From Microcebus murinus (lineage: Eukaryota > Chordata > Mammalia > Primates > Cheirogaleidae), in the NCBI RefSeq assembly GCF_040939455.1, contig NC_134108.1:34764501-34828500 (forward strand): a stretch of 64,000 bases of DNA, given 5' to 3'. The notes beneath the pieces were generated by a model, which made no database searches, was not told the origin of the DNA, and was given only the letters and a program-made list of their open reading frames with translations. Positions 1 to 12,500 of the stretch are shown here, in pieces; position 1 is the first letter of the stretch, and the number at the start of each line of letters is the position of its first letter. The translations under genes and the position numbers were made by a program.

Positions 1-297
1 CATTGAATGGAACAAAAAGGTGCAGGAAGGGTAAATTCTCTCTCTCTCTCCCAACCCCCCCTTAAGCTGCAGCACTTAATATCTTCTCCTGCTCTCAGAC
101 CTCAGAGCTCTTGGTTCTCAGATCTTCTGACTTGAACTAAACTATAATAGCTTTCCTGGATCTTCAGCTTGCAGGCAACTTATCATCGACTTCTTGGCCT
201 CCATAATCCTGTAACCCAATTTCTATAATAAGTCTCCTCTTATGTAGCTATATGTCTCCTATAGTTTCTGCTTCTCTGGAGAATACTGACTAATACA
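1..297 (+). repeat. MaLR-type LTR (MLT1/MST-like), 3' part
   Basis: The segment resembles the 3' half of a mammalian MaLR LTR. A 'cctgctctcag' block comes first, then 'tttcctggatcttcagcttgcag', then a 'gcctccataatc' block. It ends with the diagnostic 'ctctggagaatactgactaataca', closing on CA as LTRs do. The 5' part lies outside the window. No internal or coding sequence follows, so it is probably a solo LTR. The exact subfamily cannot be fixed by eye. Confidence 0.75.
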
Positions 298-3095
298 ACT
301 CCTTTGTGACATATCAAAGGTAGCTTCCTCCAATTACTACGTGCTAACTTCTAATTTCCCCTTTCCATCTCTTTGTTCACCAGCTGTTACACATGAACCT
401 TGAGTCTTGCATTTGACTTATTGTCAAGTTGCCAGCTAGAATTCTGGCCACATGTTTACCCATTTCAAATTCATATATACAAACATGTTCTCTTGTAGGG
501 GAACCTCTTCTTCAGATTATAACCAAAGACAGCACCCCAGAGACTCTCACTGGATAAATTAAAGCCAGCCTGATACTCAAATAATTACTATAAAAAGTTT
601 TCTAAAGACTTTCACAACTATCATACAATATTTTAACAGCTGATGCAACATTTTACAGTAAAAAAGTTCTCATTTAACTTACAATGATAACGAATTGCCA
701 CATCTGATTAATATTACCATCCCACTAAAGAACCTGTTATGGTGCTAGAACAGAAAGTCAAATAGTTTCTATTTTATATTGAGATTTCAATCCTAGCCAA
801 AAAATTTAAAAGAGAGGTATTCACAAGTTCATGTTGAATATAGCTCCATTTAACCATTACAAAGTTCATGGAAAGTACAGGAAGTGAACTACTTATTGCT
901 TACATTGAAAGGAACACTTGATGTATTCAGCCCCCTCCCAGATAGATGTCTAAGCTGCAGAGAAAAGGAAATAAAGCAGATATTTCTAATACTAATTAGC
1001 TTGTGCTATATAAACACTTAATACTGAGAAAGGGCTTTGTCATTTGAATTTAGGGACATTTCAAATCTATGATACTTATTAAAGGGGATAACATTTGGCA
1101 AAATACCATTGTTTGATTTGAATTTTCCTGTACTGTGCTCCATGAGTCTTGATTTATGCACCACTCTCAGTGAGTAACCAGATTATTTATACTATATATA
1201 AAAGTTAGATGAAACTATCATTAATATCCAGTTCTTTGAAAGATAGTGATCCCTAGGAATTCTATAATGACTCTCAGAAAGTGGAAATACTCTCCTCATG
1301 ATGCTAAACAGATTTATCTTCCAGTGAAAAGTGGCAAAATGTTGATTAGTATGACTTATAAAAGATCAAATTACATGGCCCCAGATTATTCAGAAACAAA
1401 AAAGTTAGATTTTCCAGGGCAGGAAAAGCAGGCTTTTTCCTTTCACAGACAATTCTAGCAACATTATTATAAATTCACATTTAGATATAAACTGTTGATA
1501 CAATTTCATGTTTCTCTCAGAGTACTGGACATCTCTTGAGATAGTTGTTCAAGCTTATGTAATGTTAATTTTAACCACTGTCCTTATCTAAATCTAAGCC
1601 AATGTCTTCACAAACTTGATGCTTAAATCAGTGAACTCTGGGCAGCCCTTGTCTAGTGACATGACTCTCAGTTTCCAGGTCAAGTCAGAAAAGCTAACAC
1701 GAACAAGCCTCTCTGTGTTTCTCTTATTTCTGGCAAGAGCTTAGGAGAAAAGAAAGTGAACAGGGTAAGATTAGAGTCCCTTTGAACCCCAATATGATCT
1801 GGGACTCTGCTTGAGTGCAAGTGCTTTGGGTGATGATGTCATTTACACATCAATGTCTGTCTCTCCATTATCATTATTCCACAGGGACTGTTTCCGTTGG
1901 AACTTCAAAAAGTCCTTTATGGCATACAAGTGTGTGCAAGCTATCAACAGCCAGCTTCCTTACTTGTCCTTTTCTCCCTTGGCTGTTTTCCTTTTCTTGT
2001 CTATTACGTTAACACAGACTTAAGCTTTCTGTGTAGTTTGGTTCTAATCATGCTAGCACACTCTGCTGTACACTGGTAACATCACAACGTGCTCACCGCT
2101 CTCTTTGATATTGTACATTTCAACAAAGCTGGCTATCCCAGTGAGTCAATATAGGGCTGATATTCATCCTTCATTCAGCCTTGCAGACAATTCAGTACCT
2201 TTTTTTGTTCCTGGCCAAATGATCATGTTTTATAACTTTTTTCAAGATGATTTTTTTAGATGGTTTCCCCAACATGATTCTTTAACATCAGATACATAAA
2301 TGTCTTCAAGTCACTTTAGTCTTTCTAACTACCTTATTTATTTTATCTTCTTAATTATATATGATACCTACCAACTCATTTTCAGTTTCAAATCTCCTGT
2401 CCTCTTATTTTTTAGACTCTGCAACCCACCCACCCCATTTAAGAAATCATTACTAGAAGAATGCCACAGCTGGTTGTTTTGGTGCTTTAAAATGAAAATG
2501 TTTCTTAACAATATCAAAAAAAGATAATTGAAAATTTTCAATTCACAAGAGTAATGGCTTAGAAGCTTTACCTGCTAGATGTAATGAGAAGAACAGCCTT
2601 ATCTATTGACATATATTTATTGCAAGAATTCATTAGTTACTTATTGAGATTGCCTACTGAATTTTTCAAATATATTATCCATGAATATTGGAAAATAGCT
2701 AGAATGAAGAATACAAATCTTTCATTTGAAATTATCATAAACCATTAATGAATAAAGTCGTTTAGAGATACCAAACAGTACTTCAGTCCTCCTGCTTTGT
2801 ACTTTTGTAGATTATGAGGAGGAAAGTAAGGATGAAAGAGATAAGATGCCATGAGAGATGTTCAATGGAATCATAATTCTGAATTTCTGAAGCACTTTTC
2901 CTAGACCCAACATCACCAGAGTCTCATTATAATAGGGACCAAGATCTTTGTTTAAGGACCTTGCAATAGGATTTACCATGATGTAAATTCCTCTGGAATG
3001 AGGTAAGCCTGAACAGAACAAGAACATATATGTGGTGTATATTGAATGGTTTTAACAAATGAACTTCAGTGAATAAATCTTAAACTACTTGCTTT
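298..3095. other. Unassigned AT-rich sequence
   Basis: I recognise no gene or repeat here. Reading frames are short (75 codons or fewer), overlap in several frames and show no known motif. Confidence 0.5.
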
Positions 3096-3109
3096 AAAGA
3101 TATAAAATA

Positions 3110-3437
3110 GCCGGGCGCTGTGGCTCACGCCTGTAATCCTAGCTCTTGGGAGGCCGAGGCGGGTGGATTGCTAGAGGTCAGGAGTTCGAAACCAGCCTGA
3201 GCAAGAGCGAGACCCCGTCTCTACTATAAATAGAAAGAAATCAATTGGCCAACTGATATATATAAAAAATGAGCCGGGCATGGTGGCGCATGCCTGTAGT
3301 CCCAGCTACTTGGGAGGCTGAGGCAGAAGGATCACTCGAGCCCAGGAGTTTGAGGTTGCTGTGAGCTAGGCTGACGCCACGGCACTCACTCTAGCCTGGA
3401 CAACAAAAGCGAGACTCTGTCTCAAAAAAAAAAAAAA
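3110..3437 (+). mobile_element. Full-length lemur-type Alu SINE
   Basis: This is a complete dimeric Alu. It starts 'gccgggcgctgtggctcacg', ends in an A-tail and is flanked by a perfect 14-bp TSD 'aaagatataaaata' (3096-3109 and 3438-3451). The site before the first TSD reads TTT/AAAG, which fits L1 endonuclease. The left monomer is followed by the extra 'tataaatagaaagaaat...ggccaac' block and a right monomer with 'gctgtgagctaggctgacgcc'. Both are features of strepsirrhine (lemur) Alus. The pol III box B region 'ggttcga'-like stretch is recognisable ('ggagttcgaaac'). The perfect TSD suggests a fairly young insertion. Confidence 0.93.
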
Positions 3438-3451
3438 AAAGATATAAAATA

Positions 3452-6400
3452 TATAACAAAATGCAATGTATCAAAAGTTGGTATATCAAAAAATAAGAAA
3501 TAGGCAGTGGCATTGTTGCTGAGTGAGGTAATAAGGGCCTCTTCTCCAAATGTGACTATACTAGGTGGCAGCAAACTGAATAGGAGATAAAGACATTTCC
3601 CTTCCTCCTACTGAAGAATCATTACAGTCCATCTGCTAAGCCTTCTCATCGTTAGAAGAATAAATGCTACTTCTAGTTTTTTACTTGCCTTGTTAACAAA
3701 ACATGCAGCATTAAAGAACCTCTTCTGTTTTTGAAGTACTAAAAACAAGTATAGCACAATTATGTCATTTACTAGCATAACTCAAATTTTCAGCATAGAT
3801 ACTGATAGAATTAGAAATATTAGAAGGATTGATATCAAGTCATTTATAATAAAAGAGGTAATCAGAATGATAGAAATACTCAGACTTATCAGATATATCC
3901 AAAATAATATACATGCAGAGGCCTAACATGATCCCTAGCTCAAATTCTGACTAAACCTTCCCCTCCACTATTTGAAACAGCTCTCAAAAACACCTATTAA
4001 ACTAAGAATAGATTGAGTAGCTTTTGTTTCTTCCTGGCTTGATGAAATTAAGTAGCTTTCATGTTAACAAAAAGCATTTTTCAATTATTCTGCAAACATA
4101 TAACTTTTAATTAAAACATTTAAATCAAATTAAACAACTAATGTATGATATGAATTATAGCCAGGAATACCTCAGATCCAAGGCAGTTAGAATATAGTTT
4201 ACCTACCTACAAAATAATTATAAACTTCTTAACTGTCATGATTTACTCTGCACTTATAAACTTGAACTCAAATGTAGGCATTCCTCAAAGAATAACAATA
4301 ATAGTAAAGTAGTTAAGAAAGAAGACCACCTATAAGAGGATGGTGGGGGAAGAAATGAGAGGGAAAGTTTAATAGAAAGTTAGCTATTTCTTAAAACTGC
4401 AGTGGTGCTTTATATTAACACAATATATTTTGATAAGAATCTTGGCCCCAGGCAAATTGAACCATGAAAAATCAGCTCCCTGAGTGTTCCTGTCAGAGAC
4501 CAGTGATGGAGGGATCCCTGTAAATTCTTAATCTGCCTTTTTTCAGGACAGGACAATATAGCTCTGCTGAAAGGAAGGTCGAGCTGCTGAACCTCCACAG
4601 TAGGTAACCCAGAAAGCAATCAAGCTGAGCTGGCAGGGAGTAGATTCCAACTAAACTCTGTAGTGAGGTCTTTTCTATCCCTCTGCAGGTACCATATAGA
4701 AGGGAAGATTCCTAGGACTTGTGGCTTAATTTCTCTGGCTACCGCACTAATCGCACGCATCCCATAATTACTGTCTTTCTTTCTTCCTCCAGACTGTCAT
4801 TCTTCTGTCTCTGAGCTCCATCCCACAGGCAGACAGTGTCTACACAAAGGGCTGAGCTAGTTAGCCAGCCACCTGAGGGAACTGTGTGGCTCCACTGTGC
4901 TCCCCCATGCCTTTTTTTCTTTTTCTCCTTGGTTTGTCACCCCTGCCTCTCTACTAAAGAATAGTTAATTTGCATTCTTTCCCAGCTAAAGCAGAATTAA
5001 GGGAATTGCTTCATTATATGAGACTCCTATGCAGAAAAGCCTAAGAAATCTGTGAACCAAGTCTAGACTCCTATAGAAATAATCAAAGATATCCTAGGTA
5101 CTTTCAGGTTACCCACAAACAGATGCCTTAGGCAGCCTCCAGTGGTATCAGACCTGCCATGGCTATGCTTTAAACATCTTTACAAGACAGGTGTGTGACC
5201 TGCAACTCTTTCCCTGGACTAGGCACTGGAAGGCTTTTCACATTGATTTATGGCTTTCAATTGTCATGATTGAGGTTGTTGAGAACTCTCTAGTCAGGCT
5301 AGTTCAGAAGTGATAATAATATGTTTAAGTGACTATAAAATTTAACAGGAGTGGGGCTTGTGCATTGCCCACCAAGCTTGATTTGCTTTCTTGTGTGTCA
5401 TAAACATTCTTCTCAGTCTTTGTAAATACATGTAGAGGCTAACAAAAGAATATTCAAATGTACTGGCTTGGAAAGCCATATACATCTTTTGGCTTATCTT
5501 CTTAGGACCCTGGGGTAGGTATACTAACCACTTATGCAAAAGATTGATTGGTTTCCAGACTTTGAGCATCTGGAGGCATTGTGGAGACAGTTTATGGTCG
5601 CCCTGGAGGTGCAAGCACGTCCTACCATGCTGAGGTGACCCCATTGGTAAAGTGTTAATTGGCTCTGAAGGGAGCCTCATCTGGTCAATCCAGATGGAGA
5701 TGCAGATTTATCTCCCAAGATTGAAAATACCACAAAAATGCCAAGCCACCTTCTGAGAAGGATGGAATTGATGCTAGGCAATAACAGATTGTCGATATAA
5801 TGAAAGGTTAAAGAGCAATCAAATGACTTGTACTTCCCCCATTTACTATAATGAACAAAGCAGGAGTGTTCACAGAACACAAAAGCAATTTAACTTATCT
5901 GTTTTGTTTAATTGTGAAAAATATTTTAAATGCCTATGTCAATCAATTCTTGGGTTGTGGCCAAAAAGGTAAAGTATACTCAATAATTATAAATAAGTCA
6001 AAAAGAACAATGATATATACAAACATAGTTTAATTCACTAGACATAGCCTATATGCTTTAAGTCTATAGAGCTCTCTTAGACTATTTATGTACCTCAGAA
6101 AGACTTGTTAAAGTCCATTATCTCTGTTTCCTCTAAACCAAGCATATGAATTAATGAATGCTTATTTCTCAATTCTAAATATTTCTATCTTCTTGTTAAA
6201 TATCTGGGTTTTGAAGTGTGGGAAATTATAAGACAACACACTTGCTACAACATCATGAATGTAAAGCAATAGCAACAAAGTGTTACATAGGGTTTTTGCT
6301 CATTATACAAAAGCCATCATCCTTATGATTAAAAAGAAATTAGAAAATAGGTAAAGATTTTAGAAAATATAAAAATACATCCTTTTCCGTTGAGAGTTTC

Positions 6401-7957
6401 TTTCTTCAGCTAATGAATCTCATTATGGTCAGAAGTGCAGTTATAATGATTCATAACTATTATTTATTGCTTCTCAGTTACTATATTCAGTATTTCTATA
6501 GGTAAATCTCTAGCTTCACAACCACCCTCTAGAGTAGCTATTATTAATCCAATTTGGCTATGTAAATATCTAAAAATCTTTAAAAGTGGTAAAAATGTAA
6601 CAAAATGTTTCATATATTAATATCTTAAGTAATTTATTAATCATTCTGCATTACAGACTAAAATTATTTATGACTGTGTCCTCGTACCAGTACATGACTA
6701 TTTTTTTACAATTTAACACCAGACTGAACACATGGGAAAGGAGCCACAAATTTAATCTTTACTTAGGTGACTTGTGAACAATACTTACAATAGAATAAGC
6801 TACACTCAGTTCCTGGAGACAGATGGGATCAGCTACCACAAAGAGAATAGAGACAAGTTGAGACAAAAAAGCCTCTACTATCCCTTTGACCCCTTTGATG
6901 TTCTCTGTACTACAGCTTGGATTTACACACTGAAAAGGCTGGTACAATCATGTCTGTTGCTGCTGCTTCAGTATGCTTACGGCAGGCTGGTGAGGAAATT
7001 TTCCTCACCTTAACTATTCCATTCAATAAAAATTGTCTGGGGGAGGCTCTTACTTGAAAAGATGTTGTGAAAACTTGACCAATGTGCTAGGCTCACCACA
7101 GAGCTTTAATTATTTGATATTCTGGTTGTTCACATGAAAATTAAATGTTTGTTTGATATATTTTCTCACTAGACAGACTCAAAAGCAGCACAATTACTAA
7201 GAGACTGACCCAAATGCAGGCTGTGTTTTCTATGCATCCTTGCAAATAGGAATTCGTTTTAAGAAATAGTTTTGGTTTTGCTTTTTCTTTCTTGCAGCAA
7301 TAAATATTGCTTCATTCTTCTAAGCATTCCTGAAAAAATACATGTTTAACATCTAGATGAGTTTTCCACATAATTTTACACCATTAAAGTCAAAATTCTT
7401 AAATCAGTTTTTATCAGCAATGTTCTAAAATCTCCATCTGAATAACTGATCTTTTAAAATTAACTTAAGTAAAAACAAAAGTTCATATATTAATATAATC
7501 AGTCATGTCCCTTATAAAGAGTTTCTAAATTCAAACTGCTTAGGTTGAATCTAATTTTCCTAATGAGATAATAGTAAAATAAGTTAGTTGTATATCCTTT
7601 ACCAAAGGTGTAATGTTGGTTGAGGCAGAATCTTAAACATTATATTTCACCATCTTTGATCAATCCATACTATACTTTAAACAGGGCCAATATGATCACT
7701 TACAAAACAAACTGTAAGTTACAGAAGCTTATTATAATGTGCTATTGAGCATTTAGTATATTAAGTTCTTACATTTTTTCTGTAGAAAAGATAATGTGCA
7801 ATGAAGTAATATGAGAAAAACAACTCTCTTTCATATGAGAAAAACAACTTTTGGGAGATGGCACAGCAACCATTCCAGAGAGTTTTTACTAGGAACATGT
7901 GACTAGTTACAACACTTTTAAAAACAAGCTCTGGCATGAAAAGATATTCCATGTTCA
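3452..7957. other. Unassigned AT-rich sequence
   Basis: No gene is recognised. Around 6490-6560 the text 'caaccaccctctagagtagctattattaatcc' resembles the 3' part of an antisense MIR or L2, but it is too short to call. A minus-strand pair of open frames (5342-5680 and 5677-5880) matches no protein family I know. Confidence 0.45.
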
Positions 7958-8270
7958 TAGATTGGAAGAATTAATATTCTTAAAATGTCCATACTACCCA
8001 AGGCTGTCTACAGATTCAATGCAATCCTTATCAAAATACCCATGACTTTTTTCACATAAATAGAAAAAAAAACCTCAAAATTTGTATGGGACTACAAAAG
8101 ACCTGAAATAGCAAAAACAATTTTAAACCAAAAATAACAAAGCTAGAGACACCATATAACCTAATTTCAAAATATACTACAAAACTATAGTAATCAATAC
8201 AGCATAGTACTGGCATAAAAATAGGCACATAGACCAATGTAATAGAATAGAGAGCCCACAAGAAAGCCAT
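7958..8270 (+). repeat. Ancient L1M fragment, ORF2 (late RT region)
   Basis: The text 'aaaatgtccatactacccaaggctgtctacagattcaatgcaatcc' is the decayed counterpart of the intact L1 at about 33935-33980. It is followed by the 'tactacaaaactatagtaatcaa' block matching about 34125-34150. There are many stops and indels. It represents an L1M-class (old) ORF2 piece. Its end next to an ORF1-type piece at 8273 indicates rearrangement or two separate insertions. Confidence 0.8.
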
Positions 8271-8272
8271 AT

Positions 8273-9845
8273 TCAGAATTCTTCCTCCAACAGTTTAATC
8301 ATATCATGTAAGTTGGTGTCAGTTGGTGGGATGATAAACTGAAGGAAAAAAAATTGCCTACCAAGATCACTGTAACTAGAAAAGCTGTCTTTCAGAAATG
8401 AGAGATAAATAAAAATATTTCCAGTCAAAAAAAAAAATCTATAGAAGTTCATGGCCACTAGACCTGTCTTATAGTAATTGCTGAAGGAGTTCTTTAATCT
8501 GAAACAAAGGCCACTAAAAATAATATAAAACATATAAAAGCACAAAACTGAATGAAATAGGTAATACAGAGCCATTTTTAGAATAATGTAAGACTTCAAT
8601 GATGGTGTGTAAATAAATTTTATCCCTAGTACAAGAGTTAAAAGGCAAAATTATTAATGAAAACTATGACTAAAATAAATTGTCAAGGGAGACACATTAT
8701 AAAATGTTGTAAATTATAACATCACAAACATAAAATGGAGGAGGCATAGAAGTATAGAGTTGTATGCAATAAAAGTTATGTTATTATCAGCATGAAATAG
8801 GTTATTATAGGGTATAGCCTCATGGTAACTCCAAATCAAAAATCTTTTGTAGATGCACACACACAAATAAAAACTATTCAAAATATACCGCTACATAAAA
8901 CCATCAAACCACAAATGAAGACAGCAAGAAAAGAAGAAAGAAACAAAGTATCTATAAAGCAAGGCAAAAACAATAATGTCCAACTATATACTGCCTACAA
9001 GCAATTCAGCTCACTTTTAAGGACACACAGAGATTAAACGTGAAAAGGTGGAAAAGGATATTCCATGCAAATGAATGCCAAAAGAGAGAAGGAGTAGTTA
9101 TATCAGACAAAGTAGATATTAAGTCCAAAACTATAAAAAGAGACAAAGAAGGATATTATATAATGATAAAGTGATCAATTTATTAAGAGGGTATAATAAT
9201 TCTAAATATATATGTTTTAAACGTCAGAGCATCTTGATTCATAAAACAAATATCAAAGGATCTGAAAGGAGAGATAGATTGCAATATAGTAATAGTAACG
9301 GAGTTTAATATCCCACTTTTATCAATAGACAGATCATCCTGACAGAAAATTTATGTGGAAACATTGAACTTGAACAACATTTTAAATTAAATGGGCTTCA
9401 CAGACAAGAACAAAATATTCCATCAAAAAGCAATATAATACACATTCATCTCAAGTGCACACAGAACATTTTCCAGGATAGATCATATGTAAGGGCACAA
9501 AGCATTAGCAAATTTAAGAAGATTGAAATCACATCAAGTATCTTTTCTGACCACAATGGTATGAAACTAGAAATTAACAACAGAATTTTGGAAAATTTAC
9601 AAAAACATTGAAATTAAACAACATGCTCCCAAACAATGAATGTGTCAATGAAGGAATTAAAAGGGAAATTAAAAAATACTTTGAAACAAATGAAAATGAA
9701 ACCACAACATTCCAAAACTTATGAGATACAGCAAAAGTAGTTTTAAGAGGAAAGTTTATAGCAATAAAAGTCCACATCAAAACAGAAGAAAGAAAGGGCT
9801 GATTTAGAGATGCCAGGTACTCATCCATAATGTAAGAAAAAACCA
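8273..9845 (+). repeat. Ancient L1M: ORF1 end, inter-ORF, ORF2 endonuclease region
   Basis: In order: a decayed ORF1 C-terminus (8273-8500, with 'tttccagtcaaa' and 'gacctgtcttatag' blocks), then the long inter-ORF spacer typical of L1M elements (8500-9000, 'gttattatcagcatgaaatagg...catggtaactcc'). The ORF2 endonuclease region follows (about 8990-9600, including the degraded 'tctgaccacaatgg' SDHNG block at about 9549). The start of the central ORF2 region runs to about 9800 ('gttttaagaggaaagtttatagc'). The same element appears to resume at about 12146 after a nested insertion. No frame is open. Confidence 0.8.
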
Positions 9846-11160
9846 AAGCAACAAATCCAAAATTTGACTACAGTGTCAAAGGGAGAGCACTAGAGTGCAG
9901 TGGGAGAGTGGAGAGTAACCTGTGGTGATTGGATGAGGGCAGCATGAAGGTACCTAAGCTCCAAGGTCTCATCTCCCCACTCAGATTTCATCAGCCTTGA
10001 TGTAAAAAGGACATTCCCTTGCATAGAAAAGGTAAACAGAAGAACCCATTAGCTCCCATTACGACTGCAAATGTCTCCATTCCTTACTAAAAGAGAATCC
10101 CACAGACCTTGCCAGCCCTGTGCCCAGTTTGGAGAGCTGCCAGAAATTCACACAGCTACATTGGTGTGGATTAGAAGCACAAGGTGTGCACTCCCCACCC
10201 TCGACCAACATCCGATGAGCCAAGCTGCTTCAGCATGGCACCATTTTGAGACAAGGGCCACCTCTGGAATATATCGTCTTCTAAGAGCGGTAGTCATTCT
10301 ACTTTTCTAGCACAGAAGCTCCATTTTCATTCCATTAAGCCCACATGGGTGACTGAATGCCACAACTTCAGCTGCATGGAGCCTGGGCCCAGGATTGCCT
10401 GTGACTCTAGTCCTATACAGGAAGGAAACTAAACCCTTCTGCCTGTACTTCCAGCAAGAAGAACAGTCTGGCAACCCCACCCACAGCACTCTCACCCTTG
10501 AATCAGCCAAACCACTGTCTCCCATCCCTGAGTGGGTAAGACTCTTGAGCTATTGAACACCTAGCATAACCAACGCCTGAGAATCAGCCATGTAGGCACC
10601 TTAGGAAGATTCTCCCAGGCCAACCAAGCAACTGTGGGCCTGGGTTTGGGGCTTGGGAAATATCTCCCCAGGCCATCCATTACAGAAATACTAGCAGGCC
10701 AGCCAAAAACACTTGCACACACATTCTAGACCCGAGAAACAGCACTAGGATCACTTCTAGAAGATGCACACCTAGGCCAGGTAAGATATGCAGCTGTGGG
10801 CCTGCATACCAGGCCTGACACATAACCCTGTGACCTGCCTCAAGCAGACAAGGTCCCAGGGTGGCCAAACAGATGTGTACCCACATATCAGGCTGGAAAA
10901 AATAGCCCCACAGGCCAGCCCTGTCAGAGAAATTCCCCAGGCCAGCTGGGCAATTGTATGCCCAAGTCCTTGACCCAGAGTGGCAGCCCCATGGCCTCAA
11001 CCCATCAAACAAGACCCCACCTTGTATGTGCATGCAACCTGACCTGAGAAAAAGCCTGGGAAGACCACCTTGGGAAAGCCACGCCACCATCCTACCAACT
11101 CTCTTAGTCTATACCACTGAAATACTCACAAATGTCACTAGCATAGGCTATAGCTGATGG
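9846..11160 (+). repeat. Probable 5'UTR-like region of a nested ancient L1M
   Basis: This stretch is GC-richer than its surroundings. It has a degenerate repeated motif around 'ccaggccagcc' and 'gcaactgtgggcctg' (for example near 10615, 10690, 10915 and 10940). It lies between the two halves of the L1M at 8273-9845 and 12146-12295, and directly before an L1 inter-ORF and ORF2 start at 11165. By position it is best read as the 5' region of the nested L1. I see no ORF1 between it and ORF2. The 136-codon minus-strand frame (10680-11090) has no family resemblance and is treated as chance. The assignment is inference. Confidence 0.45.
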
Positions 11161-12145
11161 AACTTTACAATAAAATGACAGTGGTAAGTCTTCACCTATC
11201 AATAATGACTTTCAATGTAAATGGATTAAATACAGCATTTAAGATATAGACTGATTGGATAAAAAAGAATAATATTCAACTATATGCTGCCTACAAGTAA
11301 CTCACCTCACCTATACAGACACACATAGACTGATAATGAAGGAATGGAGAAAGATATTTTATGATGTGGAAACCAAAAGTGAGCAAGTGTAGATACGCTT
11401 ATATCAGTCAAAACAGCCACTATGGAGAACAGTATGGAGGTTTCTCAAAAATCTAAAATTAGAACTACCAAATGATCTAGCATTCCCACTACTGGGTATT
11501 TACTTATCCAAAGGAAAGGAGATCAGTATATTGAAGAGACATATACACCCCCATGCTTACTGTAGCACTAGTCGCAATAGTCAAGATATGGAATCCACCT
11601 AGGTATCTGACAGCAGATGAATGGATAAAGAAAATGTAGGGTATATATATATATGCACTGAAATAGTATTCATCCATAATAATAAAATCCTGTCATTCAT
11701 GGAAAAGTACATGAAATTGGAGGACATTATGTTAAATGAAATGAGTAAGAAACAAAATTAAACATTGTATGTTCTCATTCATATGTGGAAGCTAAAAATA
11801 TGTTAATCTCATAGAAATAAAAAGCAGAGCAGTGGATAAAGCCAAGAAGTGAAGAGGGAAGTAGTGATAGATATTTGTTAAAGAAACAAAATGATAGCTA
11901 AATAGGAAGAATAAGTTCTAATGTTGTATACCATTATGGGATGACTACAGTTAACAACAATATATAGTTTCAGATAGTTATAAGGAGGATATTGAATGTT
12001 TCCCACACAAAGAAATGATAAATGCTTAAAATGATAAATATGCTAATTACCTTGATCTGATTATACATCATATGTATGAAAACATTAGTATGTACTCCAC
12101 AAAATGTATAATTATTACATGTCAGTTAAAATTTTTCAAATGAGG
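11161..12145 (+). repeat. Nested ancient L1M with internal deletion (ORF2 start, ORF2 end, 3'UTR)
   Basis: The ORF2 start ('caataatgactttcaatgtaaatgg', the FNVNG endonuclease block) is at about 11200. The endonuclease sequence runs to about 11405, then jumps without a break to the ORF2 C-terminal end ('caaaacagccactatggagaacag', 'cccactactgggtatttac'). A typical L1M 3'UTR follows ('tatgttctcattcatatgtggaagc') to about 12130. The jump omits nearly all of the reverse transcriptase. No open frame remains. Confidence 0.8.
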
Positions 12146-12296
12146 AGAAAAAGAAAGCTAAAATCAAAAAAAGGAAGAAAAATTTCAAATCAACAACTTA
12201 ATGTTACTCCTGAAGGAACTAGAAAAAGATGAAACTAAGCCCAAATTTAGTAGATGGAAGGAAATAATAAAGATCACAGTATAAATAAATAAAATA
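12146..12296 (+). repeat. Continuation of the outer ancient L1M ORF2
   Basis: The text 'tcctgaaggaactagaaaaagatg...aagcccaaatttagtagatggaaggaaataataaagatc' is the central ORF2 region. It continues directly from where the L1M at 8273-9845 breaks off. The sequence between is therefore a nested insertion. Confidence 0.7.
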
Positions 12297-12500
12297 TGGG
12301 AAGCCAAGTCATGAGGGCTGCTTGAGGCCAAGAGTTTGAGGCCAGCCAACATGGCAAGAGCCTATCTCTACAAAAAATTAAAAAAAAAAAAAAAACTTAG
12401 GCATGGTGGCACACGCCTGTAGACCCAGCTACTCAGGAGGCTAGGCTGGAGGCTTGCTTGAGCCCAGGAGTTCAAGGTTGCAGTGAGCTATTATTACCAA
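12297..12500 (+). repeat. Old, 5'-truncated Alu
   Basis: Left-monomer remnants ('gaggccagccaacatggcaagagcctatctctac') lead into an A-rich linker at about 12376-12394. The right monomer follows ('aggcatggtggcacacgcctgtagacccagctactcaggaggct...ttgcagtgagctat'). It lacks the lemur middle block, so it is an ancient AluJ-like copy. No clear TSD is seen. Confidence 0.8.

Noticed and set aside
5342..5880. Two overlapping minus-strand frames suggesting one broken gene
   Set aside because: No similarity to any family I know; the join is only a 4-base overlap in different frames.
10680..11090. 136-codon minus-strand frame
   Set aside because: It lies antisense in a GC-richer repeat region with degenerate tandem motifs; composition explains the lack of stops.
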